From: Thiotrichaceae bacterium | GTDB taxonomy: Bacteria > Pseudomonadota > Gammaproteobacteria > Beggiatoales > Beggiatoaceae | Length of the DNA stretch: 62,915 bases | Direction of reading: 5' to 3' | Assembly (NCBI GenBank): GCA_029939505.1 | Contig: JAOZSV010000006.1 | Span: forward strand, 1-62,915 | Part shown: one piece after another, positions 41,116-50,139 of the stretch | Position numbering within the stretch: position 1 is the first letter of the stretch | How the letters are laid out: each line of letters starts with the position of its first letter | Made by a program: the position numbers and the translations under genes | Notes under the pieces: model-generated | Told to the model about the DNA's origin: nothing | What the model saw: only the letters and a program-made list of their open reading frames with translations | The model's database searches: none

Positions 41116-42522
41116 TTATGACATTGGATTTTTCACAAAAAATGTTCGTATCCACCGCACCCCAGCCAGCCAAACGTCCTTAAATTTAGGCGGAGAATAG
41201 CGACAAAAACCTTCATCATTCACATATAATAAATCGGCTTTGAGCCAAGATAAGCCATAAGACGGTTGATAATCCGATTGAATCACCAAATCATAACGCC
41301 CACGTAATTGCCAATAGGTTTTCCAGCGACTCAAATTTTTAGGCATAATGACAAAATTGGCATGAGGTATCTGAAATAGGGGTTTTCCACCCGGTAAAGT
41401 GAGAAAATCTATGCTTAACTCTGGACGTGAACGTATCGCTTGCACCAGTGCTTTTTGCAGCCCTGTTGCTTGAAGATTGACTGTCCATGCGACCAAAATA
41501 TTTTTAACGGTGGGTTCTAATAAGACTGACATGACTTTGTCATTGGGTTGATAAGTCGATAACAGTTTAATGTCTTTTTTGCCTAAGTTTCCTGCTGTAA
41601 AATCGGTGATGGCTTCATAATGGAGTCGCGCTAAATCGGGTTTGCCAATCAGGTTATAATATACCGCTTTCTTTAAGATATAGCGTATTAAACGCTGTAG
41701 AGAGGCCGCCTCTGCGCCGTGTGTTTTTAACAAGTCCAAAACGTTGCGGTTGTCATAATACAAAACCCATGTTGGCACTTTAGCCGCGGCGGATAAGTGC
41801 CAAATCAATGATTTAGCAGAGACAACGACTCGATGACCCATTTCTGCTATGCGTAAACACCATTCTACGTCATCAAAGTGGATAAAATAATCGCGCCATA
41901 AGCCAGCTTGTTTAGCAACGTCTGCTCGAACTAATAATGAGGCGGCGGCCACATATTCTATATCCATCTCAGGTTGACAGTGCATCAAGTATTTGCTTAA
42001 ATCAACTTCGGTGGTCAATAATTCTTGCACGGAGCGTCCTTGCCATGCCGGGATTTCTTCCAAATGACGATTTAAAAATAACTGCCCTAAACCACAGTCG
42101 ATAAAAGCCCCCATTTCGTTTATTCGCCAAGGATAATCAAGCTGCATCATGGTCGAACCGGCTATGGCTATATCTGGCTCTTTTTCTAATAAAGCCAATA
42201 GTTCAGTGAGGGCGCGGCGGTGTACCAAGACATCGTTATCTAATAACCAAAGGTATTGATAATGCGCCTGTTCAAAAGCCCATTGTAAACCTGTATTAAA
42301 TCCCCCAGTGCCACCTATATTTTCTGGGTTACAAATTAAGTTAATTTGCGGATAGGCTGCTTTTATGGCAGCGGCTGTGCCATCACTGCTGGCGTTGTCT
42401 ATTACCAATACATCATAAGTATAGCTGGAAGAGTCTAGCGTTGCAAGAGAAGCTAATAGTTCTAAAACGTACTGTTTTTTATTCCAAGTAACGATGATGA
42501 TTAAAATATGAGGTGTTGTCAT
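41116..42522 (-). CDS. Family 2 glycosyltransferase
   Basis: 468 residues from ATG 42522 (upstream TTG rejected). GT-A fold: ILIIIVTWNKKQYVLELLASL, VIDNASSDGTA, the DxD-like LDNDVLVH, and the acceptor-side HFDDVEWCLRIAEMGHRVV. The C-terminal 130 residues form an extra domain (NILVAWTVNLQATGL...). Similar to rhamnosyltransferases that act on cell-surface glycans. Preceded by a 50-residue gene on the same strand. Confidence 0.88.
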   Translation of the reverse strand: MTTPHILIIIVTWNKKQYVLELLASLATLDSSSYTYDVLVIDNASSDGTAAAIKAAYPQINLICNPENIGGTGGFNTGLQWAFEQAHYQYLWLLDNDVLVHRRALTELLALLEKEPDIAIAGSTMMQLDYPWRINEMGAFIDCGLGQLFLNRHLEEIPAWQGRSVQELLTTEVDLSKYLMHCQPEMDIEYVAAASLLVRADVAKQAGLWRDYFIHFDDVEWCLRIAEMGHRVVVSAKSLIWHLSAAAKVPTWVLYYDNRNVLDLLKTHGAEAASLQRLIRYILKKAVYYNLIGKPDLARLHYEAITDFTAGNLGKKDIKLLSTYQPNDKVMSVLLEPTVKNILVAWTVNLQATGLQKALVQAIRSRPELSIDFLTLPGGKPLFQIPHANFVIMPKNLSRWKTYWQLRGRYDLVIQSDYQPSYGLSWLKADLLYVNDEGFCRYSPPKFKDVWLAGVRWIRTFFVKNPMS

Positions 42523-42546
42523 AAGCGTTTGATGAGTTGCTGTCAA

Positions 42547-42699
42547 TTAAGAAGTTGATAATGATGTTGTCCATTCATCCAGACTTTTTTTAATCATTTT
42601 TTTTATTTTAGCGCGTTGGCTGGATTTCGCTTTGACATGTGCGCCGCCCTTTCGCAAGATGGGGGCGTGAGCGATAGGGTTTTTTACTTTTGTTGTCAT
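42547..42699 (-). CDS. Small basic protein
   Basis: 50 residues: MTTKVKNPIAHAPILRKGGA, then HVKAKSSQRAKIKKMIKKSL and a short acidic tail. Very basic, with no known family. Ends 25 nt before the glycosyltransferase start, on the same strand. Its composition is unlike repeat DNA, and the ATG is followed by an unbroken frame, so it is probably a real gene of a nucleic-acid-binding or assembly type (inference). Confidence 0.5.
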   Translation of the reverse strand: MTTKVKNPIAHAPILRKGGAHVKAKSSQRAKIKKMIKKSLDEWTTSLSTS

Positions 42700-42717
42700 A
42701 ATTTTATACCTTCTTAC

Positions 42718-42848
42718 TTAGAAATCCGATTTTTTCAAAAAATCGGATTTATTAACTGATGTGACGCAGGGTGCTTCTAAATTCCACCGATTTCATCGGT
42801 GGAATTTGGTGAAATTTGGAAGCACCTTGCGTAACATCAGTTCTTAAA
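42718..42848. repeat. ACTGATGT element inserted in an AAATCC hairpin
   Basis: TTAGAAATCCGATTTTTT / AAAAAATCGGATTT is interrupted on its right side by 42755-42841, whose ends are ACTGATGTGACGCA / TGCGTAACATCAGT. This copy carries a different interior: GTGCTTCTAAATTCCACCGA with its inverted partner. It lies just downstream of the rtcB stop. Confidence 0.85.
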
Positions 42849-42861
42849 CCTAAAAAAAATT

Positions 42862-44493
42862 CTAACCTTTCACACAGACGACTTGTTTCAGTGTATGCAC
42901 TACTTCTACTAAATCGCTTTGGTTTTTCATCACTTCATCAATATCTTTATAGGCTCCTGGAATTTCGTCAATAACCCCTCTATCTTTACGACATTCAACG
43001 CCTTGCGTTTGTGTTTCCATATCATTGGTATTAAAGCGGCGTTTTGCTTCGGTGCGACTCATCTTGCGCCCTGCACCGTGTGAACAGGAACAGAATGATT
43101 CTGGATTGCCTTTCCCCCGCACAATATAGGATTTTACTCCCATACTGCCAGGGATAATTCCTAATTCGCCATCACCAGCACGAATAGCACCTTTGCGAGT
43201 TAGAAAGACTTGTTTTCCAAAGTGTTCTTCTATCGCCACATAATTATGATGACAGCTAATAGCCTCTTTAGTCACATCAAAAGGGGGTAATGGTTTACGA
43301 AGTGCTTCAATAATCAAGCGCATCATTTCGCGCCGATTGAATGAAGCATATTCTTGCGCCCAATGCACTGCTTCCACATAATCATTAAAATATTCTGCTC
43401 CCTCTGTAAAATAAGCTAAGTCCCGATGAGGCAGTTGCGCTATATGTTTTTCCATATCTTTCTTAGCCAATTTAATGAAATAACGTCCAATAACGTTTCC
43501 AATACCCCGACTGCCAGAGTGTAACATCACCCAAACTTCTTGATTTTCATCCAGACAGATTTCAATAAAATGATTCCCACCCCCTAATGTACCTAATTGT
43601 TGTGTCCATGTTTGATAAGGGTTTTTTATCATTTTCATAATAGCGGGATGTTTGGTGAAAATTTGCTCTTCAAGTACAGTATTCAACGCTTTAATCGTAG
43701 AATTTTTAGCTAATATTGATTTATGCTTTGAAAATCCCACAGGCACGGCTTCTTCAATGGCTAGGCGAACTTGTTTGAGATTATCGGGTAATTGACTGGC
43801 TTTGAGAGATAAACGGGTTGCGTTCATTCCGCAATTATGTACAAACACACCAGCTGATAGCGCAAAATTTTCATACTCAGGCACGGTTAAACAGTAAACA
43901 TCCTCCTGTCGTTCAAGGAATTTGACAGAACCTGTTGCAGGATGGATTCGATAACTCTCCTTATCAAGGCGACTATAAAACGGCATCAGAGAGGCTTTTG
44001 GCTTCAAATCTTTCGCTTCACACCACTTGCCATCCCGCAACATGAATTGATGATCTGGCGTACACAAGATTTCTTCGTCATTGTCCAATATGATTTTCAT
44101 TAAGGACGCATTTTTACGGGTTAGTTTTGCGGTTGCTTTGGCACCAGTAATCTTTTGATCTTTGTCAATGCTATATACCCAATGTTCACCACCACGTTCA
44201 GTCAATTCTTTGAGTGTTGCTGCTGTACCATCAATCAGTGGTACTTTAGTTTCACCCACAAAACAGCCAATATCCACGCCAACGGCGGCGGGAATAATCG
44301 CACCTGTAGTTGGAATCACTGAACCAATAGTGGCACCAATGCCCTTATGTACGTCTGGCATGGCAGCAACATGACTATGGATAAAAGGCAATTCAGCAAT
44401 TAGCTTTAATTGATCAATGGTATGAGAGGGTACATCGTTCGTATAAATTTTTACAGGCACTCTGCCTGTATTTAAAAACATTTGAATTGGCAT
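42862..44493 (-). CDS. rtcB: RNA-splicing ligase RtcB containing a mini-intein
   Basis: 543 residues. The extein is a short-type RtcB (about 399 residues) with VAAMPDVHKGIGATIGSV, VGVDIG-CGMNATR, HFGKQ and the GMP-His region SYIVRGKGNPESFCSCSHGAGR. The intein occupies residues 77-220: block A CFVGETKVPLIDG, block B CTPDHQF, block F VYCLTVPEYENF, and C-terminal FVHN before Cys221. It has no homing-endonuclease domain, so it is a 144-residue mini-intein. It interrupts VGVDIG|CGM, next to the metal-binding Cys, so splicing is needed for ligase activity. RtcB joins 2',3'-cyclic phosphate and 5'-OH RNA ends in RNA repair. Confidence 0.95.
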   Translation of the reverse strand: MPIQMFLNTGRVPVKIYTNDVPSHTIDQLKLIAELPFIHSHVAAMPDVHKGIGATIGSVIPTTGAIIPAAVGVDIGCFVGETKVPLIDGTAATLKELTERGGEHWVYSIDKDQKITGAKATAKLTRKNASLMKIILDNDEEILCTPDHQFMLRDGKWCEAKDLKPKASLMPFYSRLDKESYRIHPATGSVKFLERQEDVYCLTVPEYENFALSAGVFVHNCGMNATRLSLKASQLPDNLKQVRLAIEEAVPVGFSKHKSILAKNSTIKALNTVLEEQIFTKHPAIMKMIKNPYQTWTQQLGTLGGGNHFIEICLDENQEVWVMLHSGSRGIGNVIGRYFIKLAKKDMEKHIAQLPHRDLAYFTEGAEYFNDYVEAVHWAQEYASFNRREMMRLIIEALRKPLPPFDVTKEAISCHHNYVAIEEHFGKQVFLTRKGAIRAGDGELGIIPGSMGVKSYIVRGKGNPESFCSCSHGAGRKMSRTEAKRRFNTNDMETQTQGVECRKDRGVIDEIPGAYKDIDEVMKNQSDLVEVVHTLKQVVCVKG

Positions 44494-44528
44494 ATTTTAG
44501 CAATGGTTAATGGTTAATGGTTAATGGT

Positions 44529-44777
44529 TTCGAGGCTAAAGTTTTTTTGTAATTACTCCGCCCCCTCGTTCCCAAGCTCCAGCTTGGGAACGCATTCAGG
44601 GACGCTCTGCGTCCCGCGACGCAGAGCGTCGCGACAGGCGTTCCCAAGCTAGAGCTTGGGAACGAGGGGTAGTTTTTTCGTATCTTCTCTAAATTCTGTG
44701 GAAAACTAAGCGCTGCACGTTTACCCACACTTTTTTGAGAAGATACGTTTTTTCTTTAAAAAAACTTTCGCCTCGAA
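44529..44777. repeat. TTCGAGG hairpin with another palindrome in its loop
   Basis: Outer arms TTCGAGGCTAAAGTTTTTTT (44529) and AAAAAAACTTTCGCCTCGAA (44758-44777). The loop, normally about 15 nt, holds 210 bp: a GTTCCCAAGCTCC...GCTTGGGAAC palindrome with GACGCAGAGCGTC (about 44577-44667) and a CGTATCTTCTC / GAGAAGATACG inverted repeat (44679-44747). Confidence 0.85.
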
Positions 44778-44904
44778 ATGAATTTTAATATAAATATCAA
44801 TCAGTTACTTGAACAGCGCGTCTGCTATTCAATTGGAAAACGCGATATTTTTTCAAAAAACGGGGCTTTGAAATATGGATTATTTTGACAGAGATGAAAA
44901 ATAT

Positions 44905-44935
44905 TTGACAAATTTGACCATTTATAGTTTATAAT
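44905..44935 (+). promoter_or_regulatory. Predicted sigma-70 promoter of rnpB
   Basis: TTGACA at 44905-44910 and TATAAT at 44930-44935, 19 bp apart, end 8 nt before the first base of the RNase P RNA. A good match despite the slightly long spacer. Confidence 0.65.
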
Positions 44936-44943
44936 AATATCAA

Positions 44944-45336
44944 GAAGTTAGTCAGGCAGTCGCTATATTTTTTTTGAAATGTAGAGGAAAGTCCGGGCTT
45001 CATAGGACAGGGTGCCAGGTAACACCTGGGAGGCATGAGCTTACGGAAAGTGCCACAGAAAATAAACCGCCTTTTTTTTCAGGTAAGGGTGAAAAGGTGT
45101 CGGTAAGAGCGCACCGCATTGGTGGTAACATCAATGGCATGGTAAACCCCACTCGAAGCAAGACCAAATAATGGAATTGTATAGTGTTTATCATCTATAC
45201 AAATGTGGTCCGCATTACTCCAGGGTAGGTCGCTAGAGGTGTTTGGTGACAAGCATCCCAGATGAATGACTGTCACACTTAATTCTGCTCTAAGGGTCGT
45301 CAATGGTGTACAGAACCCGGCTTATAGACTGACTTC
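44944..45336 (+). ncRNA. rnpB: RNase P RNA, bacterial class A
   Basis: 393 nt. It matches the E. coli-type RNA block by block: GAAGTTAGTCAGGCAGTCGC at the 5' end, AGAGGAAAGTCCGGGCT, CAGGGTGCCAGGTAACACCTGG, GGTAAGGGTGAAAAGGTG, AAGAGCGCACCGC, GCAAGACCAAATA, AGATGAATGACTGTC and ACAGAACCCGGCTTATAGACTG at the 3' end. 5' and 3' ends pair (P1). It is the catalytic RNA that matures tRNA 5' ends. The P3 region is A/T-rich and short relative to enterics. Confidence 0.98.
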
Positions 45337-45417
45337 TTACTTTATTTTTACATCAAAAATGCAAAATGTCGTCTTTTAAACTTTTAAACTTTCAGAAATG
45401 AGAAACGCAGATATTTA

Positions 45418-45450
45418 GAAACCAAGTTTCTTTAAGAAACTTGGTTTTTC
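45418..45450. terminator. AAACCAAGTTTC terminator hairpin
   Basis: GAAACCAAGTTTC / GAAACTTGGTTTTTC with T tracts on both sides. Lies between rnpB and the convergent gene at 45488, so it could serve both. Confidence 0.6.
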
Positions 45451-45487
45451 ATCATTATGGTTTTTTTATATTGAAAAAAACCATTGC

Positions 45488-45880
45488 CTACAAACATTTA
45501 AATTCTGTCACCGTGATCACCCACGCTTTTCCTCCCTCAAATTCCATTTGTTTTAAAGTGCCTGTCACTTCAATTTTTTCTGGACATTGCACTTCTTCTT
45601 TAGTATGTAAAATGACTTGAATTTTATCAATAGCCATATAATCTTGAAGACCACTGCCCCCCGTGAAATTTGGATCGGCGAGCGCGAAAAATTCAGGTAC
45701 ATCAAACATGCCCACACGAGAACCTGAGCCTTTCACGTTTTTATCTTTGCAACTGTCAAATGAGGCTGCCTCTTTTAAAATACAATCTGCCGCAAAAACG
45801 GGTATTATCGCAATACTGCTTATAAAACCCAGTAATCCAAGTCCAAACGCTAATTTTAGAGATAAAGATTGATAATTCAT
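45488..45880 (-). CDS. Exported protein of unknown function
   Basis: 130 residues. Signal peptide with core LAFGLGLLGFISSIAIIPVFA, cleaved before ADCIL. Mature domain has four Cys that could form disulfides and a C-terminal beta strand pair (IEVTGTLKQMEFEGGKAWVITVTEFKC), the look of an OB-fold-like periplasmic protein. No family recognised. Start ATG has GGAG upstream. Confidence 0.65.
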   Translation of the reverse strand: MNYQSLSLKLAFGLGLLGFISSIAIIPVFAADCILKEAASFDSCKDKNVKGSGSRVGMFDVPEFFALADPNFTGGSGLQDYMAIDKIQVILHTKEEVQCPEKIEVTGTLKQMEFEGGKAWVITVTEFKCL

Positions 45881-45964
45881 CCTGTTTTTTTCTCCTTAAC
45901 ATAAGTGTGTTTTTTTTCCAATATTTTTTAAATGTTTCAGTTTGATGACAAAGTATCAATTTCA

Positions 45965-46606
45965 TCACCAATCCAAGAAATTCTTTAATAAAGTTAAGCC
46001 AGCCTGTTGGCTTTTTTCTGGATGAAATTGCACTGCAAAAACATTGTCTCGTGCCATAACTGACGCAAAATTTATGCCGCAATATTGTGTCGTTCCTACC
46101 ACAACACCATTATCAATGGGATCAACATAGTAACTATGTACGAAATAAAACCAGCTATTATCTGGAATACCAGTCCATAGTGGATGAGACTCTGTTTGTT
46201 GAACTTGATTCCAGCCCATTTGTGGAATTTTTAAACGTTCACCATTCTGCAATTTTTCAATTGGTTCAACAAAGCGGCGTACTGTTCCCGATGTCCAATT
46301 AAAACAAACAGTTCCACCACTTTCTTCACTATTTGTTAACAATGTTTGTAAGCCAAGGCAAATACCCAAGAAAGGTTTATCTTCAAGTGTTTGTTTCATG
46401 GCATCAGCTAATCCGCTTTGATTAAGCAAAGTCATGCAATTACCAATGGCTCCTTGCCCTGGAAAAACAACTTTATCCGCATGAAGTATGACTTCCGCTT
46501 TGTTGCTGACTTTCACTTTCCAATCATGAGCGGCGATATGTTCAAGGGCTTTCGTAACAGAGCGTAAATTGCTCATGCCATAATCAATCACAATAACTGT
46601 TTTCAT
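45965..46606 (-). CDS. hisH: Imidazole glycerol phosphate synthase glutaminase subunit HisH
   Basis: 213 residues. Class I amidotransferase: GQGAIGNCM oxyanion region, nucleophile in GICLGLQ, and the His-Glu pair in VQFHPEKSQ. Supplies ammonia to HisF in histidine synthesis. The hisF gene is not adjacent, so either it is elsewhere or this copy acts in a lipopolysaccharide pathway (HisH-like WbpG/pseB-type amidotransferases exist). Length and KIPQMGWN favour HisH. Confidence 0.88.
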   Translation of the reverse strand: MKTVIVIDYGMSNLRSVTKALEHIAAHDWKVKVSNKAEVILHADKVVFPGQGAIGNCMTLLNQSGLADAMKQTLEDKPFLGICLGLQTLLTNSEESGGTVCFNWTSGTVRRFVEPIEKLQNGERLKIPQMGWNQVQQTESHPLWTGIPDNSWFYFVHSYYVDPIDNGVVVGTTQYCGINFASVMARDNVFAVQFHPEKSQQAGLTLLKNFLDW

Positions 46607-46621
46607 AGAAAAATTCCTTTC

Positions 46622-46736
46622 GAGGCTTTAAGAAAAACTTTAGCCTCGAAGACGATTCGAGTCGATTCGAGGTTTTCGTTTCAAAAAACTCAATTCGAGG
46701 CTAAAGTTTTTTCTTCAAAAAAACTTTAGCCTCGAA
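46622..46736. repeat. Degenerate TTCGAGG hairpins and one 43-nt copy
   Basis: 46694-46736 is a 43-nt hairpin (inner CTAAAG/CTTTAG). 46622-46690 contains shortened forms (TTCGAGGCTTTAAGAAAAACTTTAGCCTCGAA and TTCGAGGTTTTCGTTTCAAAAAACTCAATTC), apparent decay products. Confidence 0.75.
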
Positions 46737-46755
46737 TCGAATACAAGCAGTGTTG

Positions 46756-47238
46756 CTATTTTTTGTTTTTACTCTTGGGTTTTTTTTCACTCCGACGAAT
46801 TTCTTGTTGGTGATAATAATGCTGTATTTCTTCAACAATCCAACCTCTAACCTTAGATTCTTTTCGTTGAAAAACAGGGTTTTCTACACCAAACATAAAT
46901 CGGTAAGTTGCTGAAAACGGTAAAAATGGGATGGAAACGAGTACCCCAGCTAAAGAAATTAAAGTCGCTAGTACAATCTTCGCATTTTGATCCACTTCTT
47001 CCAATTGCTCTGGCAAACCTTGAAACAACAGATTGAATATCTGGGTTTCTTTTGAAAGCATTACAACAGTTTTATAAACTTCAGCATCACTCAGAAAATA
47101 ATAGATAAAACCAGCACTAAAGAGTGCAATCCCCACTAGAATAAAATCTGCGAATAAACGAATCAAAAAAAAGGCTAAATAAATTAATAAAAATACAGAG
47201 ATAGCAACAAAAATGGGTGAATCTATAACTAAATCCAC
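46756..47238 (-). CDS. Membrane protein of unknown function
   Basis: 160 residues with three or four transmembrane helices and a basic C-terminus (EIRRSEKKPKSKNKK). Not recognised. Separated from hisH by 150 bp of hairpins, so probably transcribed separately. Start ATG 47238 has an AGAGGAAT site upstream. Confidence 0.6.
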   Translation of the reverse strand: MDLVIDSPIFVAISVFLLIYLAFFLIRLFADFILVGIALFSAGFIYYFLSDAEVYKTVVMLSKETQIFNLLFQGLPEQLEEVDQNAKIVLATLISLAGVLVSIPFLPFSATYRFMFGVENPVFQRKESKVRGWIVEEIQHYYHQQEIRRSEKKPKSKNKK

Positions 47239-47438
47239 AGTTTATTCCTCTTAAAGATTAAAGGTTTTTCTTCAATTTAGGCGGTTATTTAAGATTAATA
47301 TTTAATCTTAATTAATTAAAATTAATCTCTTTTTAACTTTAAACGCCTATTTAACGGCAAAATAATAACACATAAGTAATTTATTATAATATCTGTATTT
47401 ATTATAATATAAGTTGAAAGAATAATCCACGCAACTGA

Positions 47439-47879
47439 ATGAACGAAATATCAGAGTTGACTGTTCATCATTTACGTCTGAAGCTACGTTTTTCAAAACG
47501 TTTTGCATTGGTATTAATTATACTACATTGTGGGGCGCTTTTATTGTTATTACCATTGACATTGCCTGTAGAATTTGCAATTGTTAAATTAGGTTTAGGA
47601 TTTCTAGTATTATTGAGCGCATTACAGACAATACGTCAACATTTGCTTTTAATTAATCCTTTCAAGGTTCAACTTCAAAAAACGTCAGCCTCGAATGACG
47701 TTCAAAAAAAAGTCCTCATTGCTTCAGGCAGTTATTTTCATCCACAATTGGTTGTTTTAAGATTGGAAAATGTGGAAAAGGGTGAAATTAATACTGTCAT
47801 TTTTTTTCCAGATGCTTTAGATGTTGAGACATTTCGACGCTTACGTCTGTTGCATCTAAATAAAATTAGAATTTCTTAA
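47439..47879 (+). CDS. YgfX-like small membrane protein
   Basis: 146 residues. Two membrane helices (LVLIILHCGALLLLLPLTL and LGLGFLVLLSALQTI) followed by a cytoplasmic beta domain ending VIFFPDALDVETFRRLRLLHL, the arrangement of YgfX/CptA proteins (known toxin or succinate dehydrogenase-neighbour protein). Residues about 72-85 (FKVQLQKTSASNDVQ) coincide with DNA resembling a decayed TTCGAGG hairpin read in frame. The usual partner (sdhE-like) is not adjacent. Confidence 0.6.
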   Translation: MNEISELTVHHLRLKLRFSKRFALVLIILHCGALLLLLPLTLPVEFAIVKLGLGFLVLLSALQTIRQHLLLINPFKVQLQKTSASNDVQKKVLIASGSYFHPQLVVLRLENVEKGEINTVIFFPDALDVETFRRLRLLHLNKIRIS

Positions 47880-47942
47880 TCTTAATCCACATTATCTAAA
47901 CTCAAAAATGAATTTTGGAGTTAGTTTTTTTTATGGAGTCTA

Positions 47943-47984
47943 TTCGAGGCTAAAGTTTTTTGAAAAAAAACTCTTAGCCTCGAA
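47943..47984. repeat. 42-nt TTCGAGG hairpin
   Basis: TTCGAGG CTAAAG TTTTTTGAAAAAAAA CTCTTAG CCTCGAA. The right inner arm has one extra base. It is followed by GCTGAAGCGTTGGACTCC repeats (47985-48060). Confidence 0.85.
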
Positions 47985-48195
47985 TGCTGAAGCGTTGGAC
48001 TCCAGAAAGTGCAGCGAAGCTGAAGCGTTGGACTCCAGAAAATGCCCAAAGCCAAAAAACGTCCAAAATTTCACTCATCGACTCGAAAATCATGCTCCAA
48101 AAGTATTACTTTAAATTTTTTGCTAAAATAAGATTTTTGCTGTTCGAGCTTAATTTTATTTCAATTTTTATTTCAATCAAATCAGGAGGTTTTTG

Positions 48196-50037
48196 ATGAA
48201 CACAATGATAAAAGTGTTAGTCATTTCAATCGTTTTTTTTATCACTCCAGTCTGCGCTAGCGAGTCTGGACTATTGCTGGGTTTACGTTACAGTGGTCAT
48301 TATGACAGTTCTGCCACAATTGCCGAAGAAAAAAATGCTTTAGGGAAACGATTCCCTTCATCCTATCGCACGTTTTGGATACGTGCCGAAAATGGGCAAG
48401 TAGAATTGGCTGCTGAAAGGACTAATCTGTTAGTACCACGTAGTGATGGGTTTTGGCGACTTGATGTCAAACACAGTGTCTATAATGATTTTTCTGAAGA
48501 TTTTATTTGGGTTAATCCCGCGCCTGATCAAGATGCCATCTCTAACCCTTTTCTTGCAGAACAAGAAGGGATTGATGCTTTTGATGTTTCACTTCTCATC
48601 AAAGAGCAAGGGATTGATATCACACATGGGGAATATTGTAAAGGTTATATCTCCCGCGATATTTTATTCATCGGAAACAATCACCTTTCCATTGGTTTAA
48701 CTCACAACGAAATCTGTCGTGGCTTTTCTATGGATAGCACCACTCATAGCGCATTGCAAATGCTCTCACTGGAAAAGTTGGAACCCATTGAAATAACCAC
48801 TTTGTTAAACACGAAACATCGCAATCTCTTTAAAAATGCGGCAAAAAGTTATCAAGACAAAAACACAGGCATCAAAGAATGGGGCGAAGTCAGTGGAGGA
48901 ATTATGCGTCATCAAGGGCGATGGATTATCAAAGGACATTTTCCAATTAATGCTCAAAATGTCAGTTTTTCTTCAAACAGTTTAATTCCCAATAATACTT
49001 ATACACATTTTGATGTGCCAATCTCTGCCCCTAAAGGCTTAATTTTTTATAACAAACTTTATCCAAATTGGCAGATCATCAAAAAACAGGTCCCTGATGC
49101 CATTGATGCGTTTAGTTCTCAAGCAAAGGATTTATTGGTAGTGCTAACCGATGCTGGACATTTATTAGCATTTACCCTCGAAGACGATAAAATAAGTAAA
49201 GAACCGGCTTTACATATCCTATTGAAACAACCCATAACGGTAGTGATGGCTCGTTGGGCGGAAGGTCAATTTGTGTCCAATTGGACGCAAGAGATTCAAA
49301 ACTTAGGTCCAAAACCTCAAGAAAGTTGGTTTAGCCAAATCGAAATGTCTGATATTGAGGAACCTGTCAAAACAATTGGGGTTGTGATCACACCAACCTT
49401 GAACATTCGTCAAGGCTTATGGCAACACACTAAACCCATTGCGAAAGTGAAAAAAGGTTTAAAAATCAACATATTAGATGTATTAGGCCAGTTGTATAAA
49501 GTTCAACTGGACAATATGCTCACGGGTTATGTCCATAGCGACTATGTGAAAATTTTGCCAAAGCTACCTTATGTTCAACAGGCTTGCCCTTCTGAGAATT
49601 GTAGTTATGGAGAATGGAAATTGAAAGAATCCGCCCTGTTTTATACCGATCCTTCTTTTAATGCTAATTCACTGATGACATTAAAAGCGGGGCAAACGGT
49701 GCAAGCACTTCATGGCGAAATACATACTTCGCAATTCGGAGAAATTGAAGTCATCAAGTCTCAAATAGAACTGGCAGATGATAACCAAAAGTTGATTTTA
49801 TATAAAGGCGATAGGCTTTTTGATTTAGAACCCGTGGGTTTAGATATGCACATTGTCTGGTATAACGGTAATATCTACTACCTGAATAACGCCTGGGATT
49901 CAGAAGTGGTGGCTGAAGATCAACTTTGGGGCAAAGTCATCACTAAGCGTAAAACAGATTGGTGGGTTAAAGTCAATGTGCCTGAGAAAAATATCAGTGG
50001 TTGGATTGTGAATCCAGAGGCAGAAGCGGTGAAATGA
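48196..50037 (+). CDS. Secreted protein with SH3b domain
   Basis: 613 residues from ATG 48196, preceded by AGGAGG. Signal peptide MNTMIKVLVISIVFFITPVCA. A bacterial SH3 domain lies near 395-455: VVITPTLNIRQGLWQHTKPIAKVKKGLKINIL, then GQLYKVQLDNMLTGYVHSDYV. A second SH3b-like segment may be at the C-terminus (KTDWWVKVNVPEKNISGWI). SH3b domains bind peptidoglycan or peptides. Rest unrecognised. Monocistronic. Confidence 0.75.
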   Translation: MNTMIKVLVISIVFFITPVCASESGLLLGLRYSGHYDSSATIAEEKNALGKRFPSSYRTFWIRAENGQVELAAERTNLLVPRSDGFWRLDVKHSVYNDFSEDFIWVNPAPDQDAISNPFLAEQEGIDAFDVSLLIKEQGIDITHGEYCKGYISRDILFIGNNHLSIGLTHNEICRGFSMDSTTHSALQMLSLEKLEPIEITTLLNTKHRNLFKNAAKSYQDKNTGIKEWGEVSGGIMRHQGRWIIKGHFPINAQNVSFSSNSLIPNNTYTHFDVPISAPKGLIFYNKLYPNWQIIKKQVPDAIDAFSSQAKDLLVVLTDAGHLLAFTLEDDKISKEPALHILLKQPITVVMARWAEGQFVSNWTQEIQNLGPKPQESWFSQIEMSDIEEPVKTIGVVITPTLNIRQGLWQHTKPIAKVKKGLKINILDVLGQLYKVQLDNMLTGYVHSDYVKILPKLPYVQQACPSENCSYGEWKLKESALFYTDPSFNANSLMTLKAGQTVQALHGEIHTSQFGEIEVIKSQIELADDNQKLILYKGDRLFDLEPVGLDMHIVWYNGNIYYLNNAWDSEVVAEDQLWGKVITKRKTDWWVKVNVPEKNISGWIVNPEAEAVK

Positions 50038-50056
50038 GGCACCAACTTTCGTAACG

Positions 50057-50130
50057 ATTCAGCCTTGAAATCAATTTCAAGGCTGAAAACTAAAGTTTGC
50101 TAAAGCAGACTAAAAAAAGACTGAGTGGTT
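50057..50130. repeat. CCTTGAAATCAATTTCAAGG palindrome
   Basis: TCAGCCTTGAAATCAATTTC / AAGGCTGA, then AGTTTGCTAAAGCAGACT. The right end resembling GCTGAGTAGTTAC of the complete copies is missing. Confidence 0.75.
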
Positions 50131-50139
50131 TAGGAACGT

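Noticed and set aside
44507-44728. Minus-strand ORF of 73 codons before rnpB
   Set aside because: Entirely within palindromic repeats; no ribosome site or protein-like composition.
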